A stretch of DNA of 6,073 bases from JAUHWS01 sp964571805 (lineage in GTDB: Bacteria; Patescibacteriota; Gracilibacteria; UM-FILTER-43-11), in NCBI GenBank assembly GCA_964571805.1, contig CAZNDI010000068.1:1-6073 (forward strand). The letters run 5' to 3'. The position numbers and the translations under genes are program-made. Of this stretch, positions 1-5,820 are shown in pieces. Under the pieces are notes generated by a model. That model did no database searches, was not told the DNA's origin, and saw only the letters and a program-made list of their open reading frames with translations. Each line of letters begins with the position of its first letter. Position 1 is the first letter of the stretch.

Positions 1-64
1 AATTCAAAACCCATCCGCAATCCATTCGTCCACCATTCGAATCCATCCGTACCCCATTCGCCAC
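1..64. repeat. Left terminal inverted repeat
   Basis: The first 55 bases are the exact reverse complement of the last 55 bases of the window. Position 56 mismatches (A against C), 57-62 match again, and homology then fades. The repeat lies directly upstream of the ATG at 79. No in-frame stop lies between position 1 and that ATG, but the translation is low-complexity and has no start codon, so I read it as non-coding. A perfect match of exactly 55 bp at both ends of a fragment is also what a de Bruijn assembly with k=55 gives when it breaks at a repeat. The repeat sequence is therefore real, but these boundaries may be an assembly effect. Confidence 0.95.
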
Positions 65-71
65 CAATCCG
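11..71 (+). repeat. Degenerate 10-11 bp tandem repeat, core CCATYCG
   Basis: The core CCATCCG or CCATTCG begins at 11, 22, 33, 43 and 54, and a variant CAATCCG begins at 65. The spacings are 11, 11, 10, 11 and 11 bp, close to one DNA helical turn. The bases between the cores vary (CAAT, TCCA, AAT, TACC, CCAC). The array continues past the end of the perfect terminal repeat at 55 and stops 7 bp before the ATG of the TPR gene. The same array is present in inverted orientation at the right end. Function is unknown: possibilities are a phased protein-binding array, a leader repeat, or a drifting minisatellite. Confidence 0.75.
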
Positions 72-78
72 TAACTTT

Positions 79-1521
79 ATGCGCAAATTCCTCACCATCC
101 TTTCTGCTCTTATTTTAGGTCTTCTGATCACCATGGGGATCTTTTGGATTCAGGGCAAAAGCCTGACCGACGTCTTTAAGAAGGATGAAACTACTATCAA
201 TCCCGGCTCAATACCCTCCACAGAAACCCCTCCCAAGGAGCTCAATCTGACCTATACTGAACGTTTGACTCAAGGAGATACTTATTTTAAGCAGGAGTTT
301 TATTCGATGGCGGCCAATGAGTATGCAAAAGCAGCCCTTTTGGCCCCCAATGAACTCACACCGTATCTAAAGCTCGTTCAAACCCACCTCAAACTTAGGA
401 ATTACGAAAAAGCCTTGGCAAATACTGAAGCCGTGCTCAAAATAGACCCCAACAATACAGAGGCTAAGTTTGACAAAATCCTCATTCAGATCAAACTGAG
501 TGATTTTAGTGGTGCCAAGGCTCTGATTGACGCCTATCCCCCAGAAACCCCTGAGAGTGGACAAATCCTTTACTATCAAGGAATACTAACAAGTCTTTTC
601 AACAATCATGAGTTGGCCAAGTCGACCTTGAATGACGCCTTGCAAAAAACAACTGACCCTGACTTGAAAACGAGAATCAATCGAGTGAAAAAAGCTTATG
701 AAGAGTTTGGAATCGCACAGGCGGCAGATGAGCTTTATTTGAAAATATTATTGGCCAAAAGTCTGAATGAAAATCAAGAGTATGAGATGGCCATTCATCT
801 TTTAAAGGAGGTCCTTAAGGCTCGCCCCGACCTGAGAGATGGATGGATTCTTTTAGGCTTCGCCTACTTGAATCTACAGAACTATCAATTTGCTTTAACA
901 GCCTTCGACAAGGCTTATTCACTGGATGTTACGTGGTCGACCACACAATATTTTTTAGGCCTCACTCACAAAGAATTGGGGAATCCAAAAGAAGCTATCA
1001 CTTATTTTAGCGCCGCCCTTACGGGAGGCTTCAAACCCGAGGTCGTGATTCAGAATCACTTGGCCGATCTCTATTTTGAAACCAAAGAGTATAAGAAGGC
1101 CACAGAAGCCTATGAAGCTGTTTTAGAAGTCAATAAGCAAGATGTAAATGCCTTTGTACGGCCTGTTTGGCTTTATTTAGATTATTTGAACGAGCCACAA
1201 AAAGGCCTCACCCTAGCTCAAACCGCTGTGAATACCTTTCCTGAGTCAGCCATGAGTTATAATTTGTTGGGTTGGAGTTATATCGGCATGGGAGACTACA
1301 AAAATGCAGAGGCCAACCTGAAGCGGGCTTTAGCCCTTGACCCCACCTTGGCCGCTGGGCATTTGAACCTGGGTCAACTCAATGAAAAATGGGGCAAAAC
1401 TGATTTAGCCCTTCAAAGCTACCAAGCGGCTTACAACATTGATAAAAATGGTTCGATTGGAAACCTCGCCGCACAACACTACAATAAACTTTTGAAAAAA
1501 TCCCTTTCCGAGGGTCAGTAG
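79..1521 (+). CDS. Membrane-anchored TPR-repeat protein
   Basis: This 480-residue protein starts with MRK and a hydrophobic segment at residues 4-24, a signal peptide or N-terminal anchor. A Ser/Thr/Pro linker (about 40-56) follows, then tetratricopeptide repeats to nearly the C-terminus. Clear 34-residue units lie near 58-91, 92-125, 160-193, 252-285, 286-319, 322-355, 391-424 and 425-458, with a more divergent stretch at 126-159 and 194-250. The W/LG...Y...A...DP pattern is clearest in the last two full units (LLGWSYIGMGDY at 396-407). TPR solenoids are protein-interaction scaffolds, here presumably on the outer face of the membrane. No catalytic domain is visible, so the partner cannot be named. 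The ATG is the first possible start codon in frame and has no Shine-Dalgarno sequence. The next gene begins 20 bp after the TAG stop, suggesting co-transcription. Confidence 0.9.
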   Translation: MRKFLTILSALILGLLITMGIFWIQGKSLTDVFKKDETTINPGSIPSTETPPKELNLTYTERLTQGDTYFKQEFYSMAANEYAKAALLAPNELTPYLKLVQTHLKLRNYEKALANTEAVLKIDPNNTEAKFDKILIQIKLSDFSGAKALIDAYPPETPESGQILYYQGILTSLFNNHELAKSTLNDALQKTTDPDLKTRINRVKKAYEEFGIAQAADELYLKILLAKSLNENQEYEMAIHLLKEVLKARPDLRDGWILLGFAYLNLQNYQFALTAFDKAYSLDVTWSTTQYFLGLTHKELGNPKEAITYFSAALTGGFKPEVVIQNHLADLYFETKEYKKATEAYEAVLEVNKQDVNAFVRPVWLYLDYLNEPQKGLTLAQTAVNTFPESAMSYNLLGWSYIGMGDYKNAEANLKRALALDPTLAAGHLNLGQLNEKWGKTDLALQSYQAAYNIDKNGSIGNLAAQHYNKLLKKSLSEGQ

Positions 1522-1541
1522 TCAAAAAACTCCCACCAAAA

Positions 1542-2084
1542 ATGAAATCACTCTCAAAAATTGACCTTCTGGTCACATTAATCCTCGTTATTTTGGGACA
1601 GCTGATCTTCTTGATCGTCAGCCCTAAATTTTTGGAAGTGAGCCACGTCAATCAAATTTTTTCGACCATTGGAGTCCAAGATAAACAAGAAAATCTCCAA
1701 ACTTTGAGCGAGGCGGCCAATCAGTTTGGCCAAACCCTCTCAGGCTGGATGAAATTCCCGAACTTCATGAACGATCTTTCTAAGGCTGTTCCTTTGCCCG
1801 CAGGCTCAAGCATTGAGGCTTACATGCAAGAACGGCAAAATCTTATCATCACTCTCAATACCCCTAGTACCATTCCATCTGATGCTTTGATGAAAGTGAA
1901 GGACTTCGTTCAAGCAAAAATCAATGCTTACAATGAAGTGAGCCAAACGAAGTTCATTCTGACTCAAGTGGATTTTGCACAAACAGACCAACAAAAGACG
2001 TATACCTTTGGTGCAGGCGTGACCCTTATCATCACCCTTATTTTAGCCATGGGAATTGCTTTTTTGAGAAGAGAACTCAAATAA
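1542..2084 (+). CDS. Two-TM membrane protein of unknown function
   Basis: I do not recognise this 180-residue protein. It has a membrane helix at residues 8-27, a soluble region of about 125 residues (28-152), and a second helix at 154-175 followed by the basic tail RRELK. Both termini should therefore be cytoplasmic and the middle external. This layout recalls polysaccharide chain-length or co-polymerase proteins (Wzz-like), but the external part is short and no family motif is visible, so that is only topological resemblance. The external part is rich in Gln, Asn and Leu and probably mostly helical. It follows the TPR gene by 20 bp and likely shares its transcript, so the two products may work together at the membrane. 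Its last 8 bp overlap the 3' end of the opposing recF gene. No Shine-Dalgarno sequence precedes the ATG. Confidence 0.8.
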   Translation: MKSLSKIDLLVTLILVILGQLIFLIVSPKFLEVSHVNQIFSTIGVQDKQENLQTLSEAANQFGQTLSGWMKFPNFMNDLSKAVPLPAGSSIEAYMQERQNLIITLNTPSTIPSDALMKVKDFVQAKINAYNEVSQTKFILTQVDFAQTDQQKTYTFGAGVTLIITLILAMGIAFLRRELK

Positions 2085-3156
2085 CCTCACCTTCTTCGAC
2101 TTTGTAAATTTTATAGGGAACGTTCAACTGATCAAAAAAATCAGCATGAGTGGTGGTGATGAAGGTTTGAATGCCTTCGATGGATTGCATGAGGTAAGCT
2201 TGGCGTTGGGGGTCTAGTTCAGAAAAGACATCGTCCAAAAGGAGCAGCGGGCACTCCCCTGTTTTAACTTTGATCAACTCGATTTCAGCAAACTTAAGAG
2301 CTAAAACCAAACTCCGCCATTCTCCTCGCGAAGAGAAAGAACGCATGTCGTTTCCCTCCAGAAAAAAATTCAAATCATCTCGTTGGGGGCCAAAGTGTGT
2401 TTTAGAGAGAAGAAGGTCTGTCTCCTGAAAGCTTTTGAGACGCTCTAGGTAATCTTCTTTGGTTTGGATGTCTTTCATCTCTGTGACATAAACTACTTTG
2501 ACCTGCTCGTTAGACTGAGAAATGGCTTGATAATGGCCCTCCAGCCGTTCATTGAGATCTTTGACCAAAGCTCTTCGGGCAGTGAGAAGAGGCAAGGCGG
2601 AATCGGCCAACACCTCATTCCAAAAAAACAACTCTTCGATCTTTCCTTCCCCCTTTTTTAAACGCTTCAAAAGAGCATTGCGCTGCTTTCTGCCCGCCTC
2701 ATAACGAGTTAAGGCCTGCAGATAATCGTGGCTCAATTGAGATAAGAGGATGTCCAAATAACGACGTCTGAGCTTGGGAGCGAAGGCCATGGAGGCTAAA
2801 TCATCGGGGGAGAAAAAAACAGCTTTTAAATGACCCACAAAATCGATGGCTGTTCTTTTGACCCCGTTTATTTTGAGGGTTTTTTGGCCTGAATCTGCCA
2901 TCATAATGAACTCCACAGTGGCCTCCTCCGTCTGAGCCTTGAGGGTACAGTAGGGCTGATTGAAGGCGATAAAATCCTGATTCTTTTGGGTGCGGAAAGA
3001 TTTGGAAAGGGCACAAAGATAGATAGCCTCCAAAATATTCGTTTTACCTTGTCCATTTTTTCCCACAAACGCAAAAATGGGGACCTTTTCCTCAAATTTG
3101 AGGTCTAAAGGCTTTAGATTACGAAAACCGTTTATTTTAAGGGAATGTAGTTTCAA
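2077..3156 (-). CDS. recF: DNA replication/repair protein RecF
   Basis: RecF is an SMC/ABC-type ATPase that, with RecO and RecR, loads RecA at single-strand gaps and stalled forks. Numbering from the upstream TTG at 3168: Walker A is GKNGQGKT (36-43), the conserved GPQRDDL lies at 260-266, the ABC signature region is SSRGEWRS (279-286), Walker B is LLLLDD (308-313), the D-loop is SELD (316-319), and a switch His follows in TTTH (338-341). The signature has Glu where many RecF proteins have Gln (SxGQ). I place the start at the TTG at 3156: it gives an N-terminus MKLHSLKINGFRN that spaces the FRN motif as in the Bacillus protein, 359 residues in all. The TTG at 3168 would add four residues. No ATG or Shine-Dalgarno sequence is available for either start. 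It is divergent from the M23 peptidase and is not beside dnaA, dnaN or gyrB here. Confidence 0.95.
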   Translation of the reverse strand: MKLHSLKINGFRNLKPLDLKFEEKVPIFAFVGKNGQGKTNILEAIYLCALSKSFRTQKNQDFIAFNQPYCTLKAQTEEATVEFIMMADSGQKTLKINGVKRTAIDFVGHLKAVFFSPDDLASMAFAPKLRRRYLDILLSQLSHDYLQALTRYEAGRKQRNALLKRLKKGEGKIEELFFWNEVLADSALPLLTARRALVKDLNERLEGHYQAISQSNEQVKVVYVTEMKDIQTKEDYLERLKSFQETDLLLSKTHFGPQRDDLNFFLEGNDMRSFSSRGEWRSLVLALKFAEIELIKVKTGECPLLLLDDVFSELDPQRQAYLMQSIEGIQTFITTTHADFFDQLNVPYKIYKVEEGEVI

Positions 3157-3162
3157 GCGGGA

Positions 3163-3179
3163 GGTCAAAATATTTGACC
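3163..3179. promoter_or_regulatory. Perfect palindrome, candidate operator
   Basis: GGTCAAA (3163-3169) and TTTGACC (3173-3179) are perfect inverted 7-bp arms around an ATA centre. The right arm contains the -35 hexamer of the promoter of the M23 gene, and the left arm lies 7 bp upstream of the preferred recF start at 3156. A dimeric regulator bound here would block the peptidase promoter and could also affect recF. The symmetry is plain in the sequence; the operator role is inferred. No regulator gene lies in the window. Confidence 0.5.
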
Positions 3180-3202
3180 AAATTAAAATTTTTTGTTATA
3201 AT
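3174..3202 (+). promoter_or_regulatory. Sigma70-type promoter of the M23-SLH gene
   Basis: The -35 box TTGACC (3174-3179, five of six consensus bases) is separated by exactly 17 bp from a perfect -10 box TATAAT (3197-3202). A TG one base upstream of the -10 box (3194-3195) makes it an extended -10 element. The spacer is AT-rich. Transcription would begin near 3209, leaving an untranslated leader of roughly 58 nt before the ATG at 3268. This is the clearest promoter in the window. Confidence 0.8.
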
Positions 3203-3267
3203 ACTCTATTAAGCAGCAGAACACTGCCTCCCTCCAATCTTAATTTTATTCCCAACAAAAAGCAAAA

Positions 3268-4968
3268 ATGCCCTCACGAAAAAACGCTCAAAAAGCTCAA
3301 AAAAAGTCACCTCTTCTCAGTTTAAAGCAAAAAGTATCTGCCGCTACTGCTGTTTTATTTGGCTTCGTGCTTGTTTATAGTGCCCACTATGCCAGCTTCA
3401 ATCACTATTTATTCAATGCCAATCTCCTCGACAACCCTGCCCCTTTTGATGGAACCGTCTACCCTGTGGCCCAGGTGCCCAATTGGGTGATGTGGAAGGG
3501 AGACAATCATATTGACCCTTTTTCGAGCCTCACGCCGAGCATGCTGATTGATTTACCTCACTATGACATTGAAAGCCTTCAAACCCCTCTTGAAGAACTT
3601 GATTTTAAAACAAAAGAAGATCGTGACATTCGCAATGCTCAATTGACCTACTCGGTGGTGTATTTGGGGAATTACAAACTCGATCACAAGGAAAACTCAG
3701 GCTCTCACTTAGCGGTCGACATTCGCATGCCGATGGGAACGGAAGTGGTGAGCATTGCCAATGGACGTGTCGTCAAAGTTTCAATGACCGAAGATGGCTT
3801 TGGCCATCATGTGGTGATTGAGCATCCCGATGTGCCAGACCCTGATAATGCGAGTAAAAAAACCACCCTTTATTCCGCTTACAATCATATGGGGGACATT
3901 TTTGTAAAAGAAGGCGATGTGGTGACAAAAGGCCAATTGATTGGGAAAAGTGGAAATACTGGAACGACCACCACGCCCCACCTCCATTTCCAAATCGACA
4001 AACAATCAGCCCCTTGGCACCCTTACTGGCCCTTCACGTGGGCTGAGTCACAGGAAGCTGGATTGAGCTTTTTTGAAGCTGTAAATGCAGGCCTAGGGCT
4101 TCAAATTGCAAAAGAGTATACCATCAACCCCATGGTTTATGTTCAAAGCCATTTGAGCCAAGGGTCGATACCCGCCCCCAAAGAAAATAAGCCTGTACCT
4201 CCAAAAAATACCCCTGAACCCCCCAAAAACAAGCCCCAAGAACCAAAAATTGAGGTGAGTGAACCCGAAATTGGAGAGGGCCTAGAATTTTCAGAGGCAG
4301 CCGTTTCGGAGGGAATCTCAGAAGAAGCACACGAAGATTACAGCCATTCCCTTCCTGGAACAAAATCAGAAAGCACAGCATCTGAACCAGCCAAGAATAA
4401 TTCACCGGACTTTTTCACCGATGTGCCTCTCAGCAACCCTCATTACAAAGCAATAAAGGCCTTGCAAGAGGAAGGAGTGATCACCGGGTATCCCAATGGA
4501 ACCTTTGAGCCAAATAAGGCCGTGGACCGCGTGGAAGCCCTTAAAATGTTGATGCTGGCCTTTGACATCGAGGCAGAAGATGAGCGTGAACTTCCTTTTT
4601 CTGACACGGACGATGAAGCCTGGTACGCTGAAACCTTAGCCACTGCGGTAAATAAAGCGATTGTGAAAGGCTATGAAGATGGAACTTTTAAACCCGCTCA
4701 GATCGTCAATAAGGCAGAGTATTTGAAAATGTTGTTTGAAACCAATGAAATTGAGCCGAAAGTGGAGTTGAACAGCAACCCCTATAAAGACGTTCCTGCT
4801 GAGGCTTGGTATGCCGGTTATGCCTATTTGACCAACAAACAGAACTTGTTGGATGTGATCAACAATCAACTCAACCCCGACAAGGGTATGACCCGTGGGG
4901 ATGTGGCTGAAAGTATTTATCGCATGAAGTACCTGCTAGAGAATGATTTGATCAGTTATGCAAAATAG
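3268..4968 (+). CDS. Secreted M23 peptidase with three SLH domains
   Basis: This 566-residue protein is probably a cell-wall hydrolase (M23/LytM-type endopeptidase cutting peptidoglycan cross-bridges or stem peptides) held on the surface by SLH domains. A basic N-terminus (1-22) precedes one hydrophobic anchor or signal segment (about 24-40). Residues 45-130 are a lineage-specific region. The M23 domain spans about 128-245. Its zinc ligands H147 and D151 (HxxxD) and H240, and the catalytic-type H207 and H238 (HLH motif), are all present, so it should be active. A Pro/Lys then acidic linker (301-379) leads to three SLH domains at about 381-435, 442-496 and 504-556; their TRAE-like motifs are DRVE, NKAE and TRGD. 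In other bacteria SLH domains bind pyruvylated secondary wall polymers. It has its own strong promoter, a leader of about 58 nt and no Shine-Dalgarno sequence. Its 3' end faces the toxin gene across a 13-bp gap. Confidence 0.92.
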   Translation: MPSRKNAQKAQKKSPLLSLKQKVSAATAVLFGFVLVYSAHYASFNHYLFNANLLDNPAPFDGTVYPVAQVPNWVMWKGDNHIDPFSSLTPSMLIDLPHYDIESLQTPLEELDFKTKEDRDIRNAQLTYSVVYLGNYKLDHKENSGSHLAVDIRMPMGTEVVSIANGRVVKVSMTEDGFGHHVVIEHPDVPDPDNASKKTTLYSAYNHMGDIFVKEGDVVTKGQLIGKSGNTGTTTTPHLHFQIDKQSAPWHPYWPFTWAESQEAGLSFFEAVNAGLGLQIAKEYTINPMVYVQSHLSQGSIPAPKENKPVPPKNTPEPPKNKPQEPKIEVSEPEIGEGLEFSEAAVSEGISEEAHEDYSHSLPGTKSESTASEPAKNNSPDFFTDVPLSNPHYKAIKALQEEGVITGYPNGTFEPNKAVDRVEALKMLMLAFDIEAEDERELPFSDTDDEAWYAETLATAVNKAIVKGYEDGTFKPAQIVNKAEYLKMLFETNEIEPKVELNSNPYKDVPAEAWYAGYAYLTNKQNLLDVINNQLNPDKGMTRGDVAESIYRMKYLLENDLISYAK

Positions 4969-4981
4969 GCTTTGATGTGGA

Positions 4982-5239
4982 TCATTGATAAATTTCATGC
5001 CCTCCAATAAGAAGGAGTACTACAACATCCTTGCCTTCGTAAAGAAAGACAATGCGAAGGCTGTGATTGACTGAAAAACTATAAAAACCACTCATTTTCC
5101 CTTTGAGGGGGTGAACCTTTAAAGAGGGCTCATGTGGATTCAGCCTAAACAATTCAATTCTTTTTCTTATCTTAGTCTTTAAATCATTAGAAAACTTCTT
5201 ATACTCTTTTAAAAAGGAGGGTTTATATTTTATGATCAT
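4982..5239 (-). CDS. RelE/ParE-superfamily toxin
   Basis: This 85-residue basic protein has the features of the RelE/ParE toxin fold: an N-terminal strand (MIIKYKPSF), two Lys/Arg-rich helices, the LKGKMSGFYSF turn, the core strand SLRIVFLYEG with the conserved Arg, and a C-terminal GGHEIYQ. The closing H-x-x-Y resembles the YafQ/RelE mRNA interferase branch, but ParE-like gyrase inhibition cannot be excluded by eye. The ATG at 5239 fits the family's usual length. An upstream TTG at 5248 would add only MTQ and directly abut the antitoxin stop. It lies 9 bp downstream of the antitoxin gene on the same strand, the usual antitoxin-first order. The stop is TGA, and no Shine-Dalgarno sequence is seen. 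It appears intact. Confidence 0.88.
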   Translation of the reverse strand: MIIKYKPSFLKEYKKFSNDLKTKIRKRIELFRLNPHEPSLKVHPLKGKMSGFYSFSVNHSLRIVFLYEGKDVVVLLLIGGHEIYQ

Positions 5240-5248
5240 TTGAGTCAA

Positions 5249-5455
5249 TTAAAATCGCTCTGCTAGTTCATCTAAATCACCTTGCAAACTGGGTTCTTTA
5301 GCGGCTCTCAAAATTGATTCGACCACTTGATCTTCAACATACTTGTCAACCGCTTTTCGAATAACAGCAGACTTGTTATCTGCCACACCCAAATTGATCA
5401 ATTCCTGAATTTTTTTTAGCAGGTCTTCGGTCAAAATAATAGATACAGTAGCCAT
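5249..5455 (-). CDS. Ribbon-helix-helix (ParD/CopG-like) antitoxin
   Basis: This 68-residue protein is the likely antitoxin of the adjacent toxin. Its N-terminus reads as the DNA-binding strand (TVSIILTEDLL, 3-13), a first helix (KKIQELINLGV), then DNKSAVIRKAVDKYV (26-40) as the second helix, the ribbon-helix-helix pattern. Residues 41-68 form an acidic C-terminal tail that would wrap the toxin and neutralise it. In known pairs of this kind the antitoxin dimer, alone or with the toxin, represses the shared promoter; the AT-rich stretch just upstream would be its operator here. The ATG at 5455 is the only reasonable start. The TAA stop ends 9 bp before the toxin ATG. Confidence 0.88.
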   Translation of the reverse strand: MATVSIILTEDLLKKIQELINLGVADNKSAVIRKAVDKYVEDQVVESILRAAKEPSLQGDLDELAERF

Positions 5456-5479
5456 GCTTTGAGTCTTATTTTTATATAT

Positions 5480-5515
5480 ATTATATTATCATATATTCTC
5501 CTAAATTCAAAACAA
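5480..5515 (-). promoter_or_regulatory. Probable promoter/operator of the toxin-antitoxin operon
   Basis: The region upstream of the antitoxin is extremely AT-rich (about 5465-5512) and offers overlapping promoter matches on the minus strand. One is TTGTTT (5515-5510), a 16-bp spacer and TATGAT (5493-5488). Another is TTGAAT (5510-5505), a 19-bp spacer and TATAAT (5485-5480). The alternating AT steps are partly self-complementary, as expected for a site bound by a ribbon-helix-helix dimer. Base composition alone makes such matches likely, so the exact boxes are uncertain. Confidence 0.45.
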
Positions 5516-5574
5516 AAAGCCCGCTTCTACCTATTTTCATCACAGGACCTCCCTCCACCTCGGCGGACAGGCAA

Positions 5575-5597
5575 CCCCTCCTCAGGGAGGGGCTTTT
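5575..5597 (+). terminator. Terminator-shaped hairpin with T tract
   Basis: CCCCTCC (5575-5581) pairs perfectly with GGAGGGG (5586-5592) around the loop TCAG, and CTTTTA follows. The shape fits an intrinsic terminator on the plus strand, but no plus-strand gene lies upstream within 600 bp and the T tract is short. It may simply be part of the repeat block. Confidence 0.3.
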
Positions 5598-5637
5598 ATA
5601 CAATTCGTACTTAATTCCATGATGGAGGCCTCCCTAA

Positions 5638-5703
5638 CTCTCCCCGTCCGACCAGGTCATCCGGGCCACAAAGTGGGGCCCTTGGTCCGGGCGAAGGAGG
5701 GGA
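5638..5703. repeat. Long imperfect hairpin
   Basis: The left arm (about 5638-5669) and right arm (about 5673-5703) pair around a 3-nt AAA loop. CCAC (5666-5669) pairs with GTGG (5673-5676); GGG (5663-5665) pairs with CCC (5679-5681) after a two-base GG bulge; ACCA (5651-5654) pairs with TGGT (5683-5686). Further CCG/CGG and CTCCCC/GGGG pairings extend the base. An unpaired stretch at 5655-5662 interrupts the stem. The structure lies inside the GC-rich block and would be very stable as RNA or single-stranded DNA. Confidence 0.5.
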
Positions 5704-5820
5704 ATATTAAGGGGGGCGAATAAAACCTATCCTTGCTCCCCTCCCCGAGGAGGCCGGGGGAGGTCCCTTATCCTCTTTTTTTAGATGAACTTGAGGTTTG
5801 GACCATATTCTTATTTGATC

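Larger units (their letters stand above)
5545..5766. repeat. GC-rich palindromic block, possible MITE/REP-like element
   Basis: Most of the 365-bp gene-free interval 5456-5820 is this block. It begins with GGACCTCCC (5545-5553) and ends with the exact reverse complement GGGAGGTCC (5758-5766). Inside are several C-run/G-run hairpins: 5575-5592, the perfect palindrome GGAGGCCTCC (5624-5633), a long imperfect stem at about 5638-5703, and CCTCCCC/GGGGAGG (5740-5746 with 5757-5763). No convincing coding frame or tRNA is visible. Composition differs sharply from the AT-rich stretch beside it. The build resembles short non-autonomous repeats scattered in bacterial intergenic DNA. I see no clear target-site duplication, and it may be two fused elements (about 5545-5600 and 5625-5766). 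Confidence 0.6.

Noticed and set aside
1..78. In-frame coding extension of the TPR gene to the left edge
   Set aside because: The frame is open but has no ATG, GTG or TTG, and its translation is the low-complexity tandem repeat; the signal-anchor sequence starts naturally at the ATG at 79.
3154..3168. TTG at 3168 as the recF start
   Set aside because: It overlaps the palindrome and adds four residues (MTSR) before the conserved RecF N-terminus; the TTG at 3156 aligns exactly with family spacing.
3198..3203. TATTAT on the minus strand as a -10 box for recF
   Set aside because: No acceptable -35 hexamer lies 16-18 bp upstream, and the match is just the reverse side of the AT-rich plus-strand -10 box.
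3077..3325. 82-residue plus-strand frame across the recF start and the M23 promoter
   Set aside because: It covers the recF 5' end in antisense, contains the palindrome and promoter, and overlaps the M23 start out of frame; the peptide has no recognisable pattern.
5429..5438. GGTCAAAATA inside the antitoxin gene, identical to the left part of the palindrome at 3163
   Set aside because: It lacks the second arm and lies within conserved ribbon-helix-helix coding sequence (codons for ILTE), so coincidence is the simplest explanation.
5740..5782. Intrinsic terminator on the plus strand (CCTCCCC/GGGGAGG stem and T run at 5776-5782)
   Set aside because: The T run begins 12 bases after the stem, too far for a normal intrinsic terminator, and no plus-strand gene lies upstream.
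5456..5820. CRISPR array or tRNA in the gene-free interval
   Set aside because: The hairpins are different from each other, with no regular repeat-spacer pattern, and no cloverleaf with CCA or anticodon arm could be traced.
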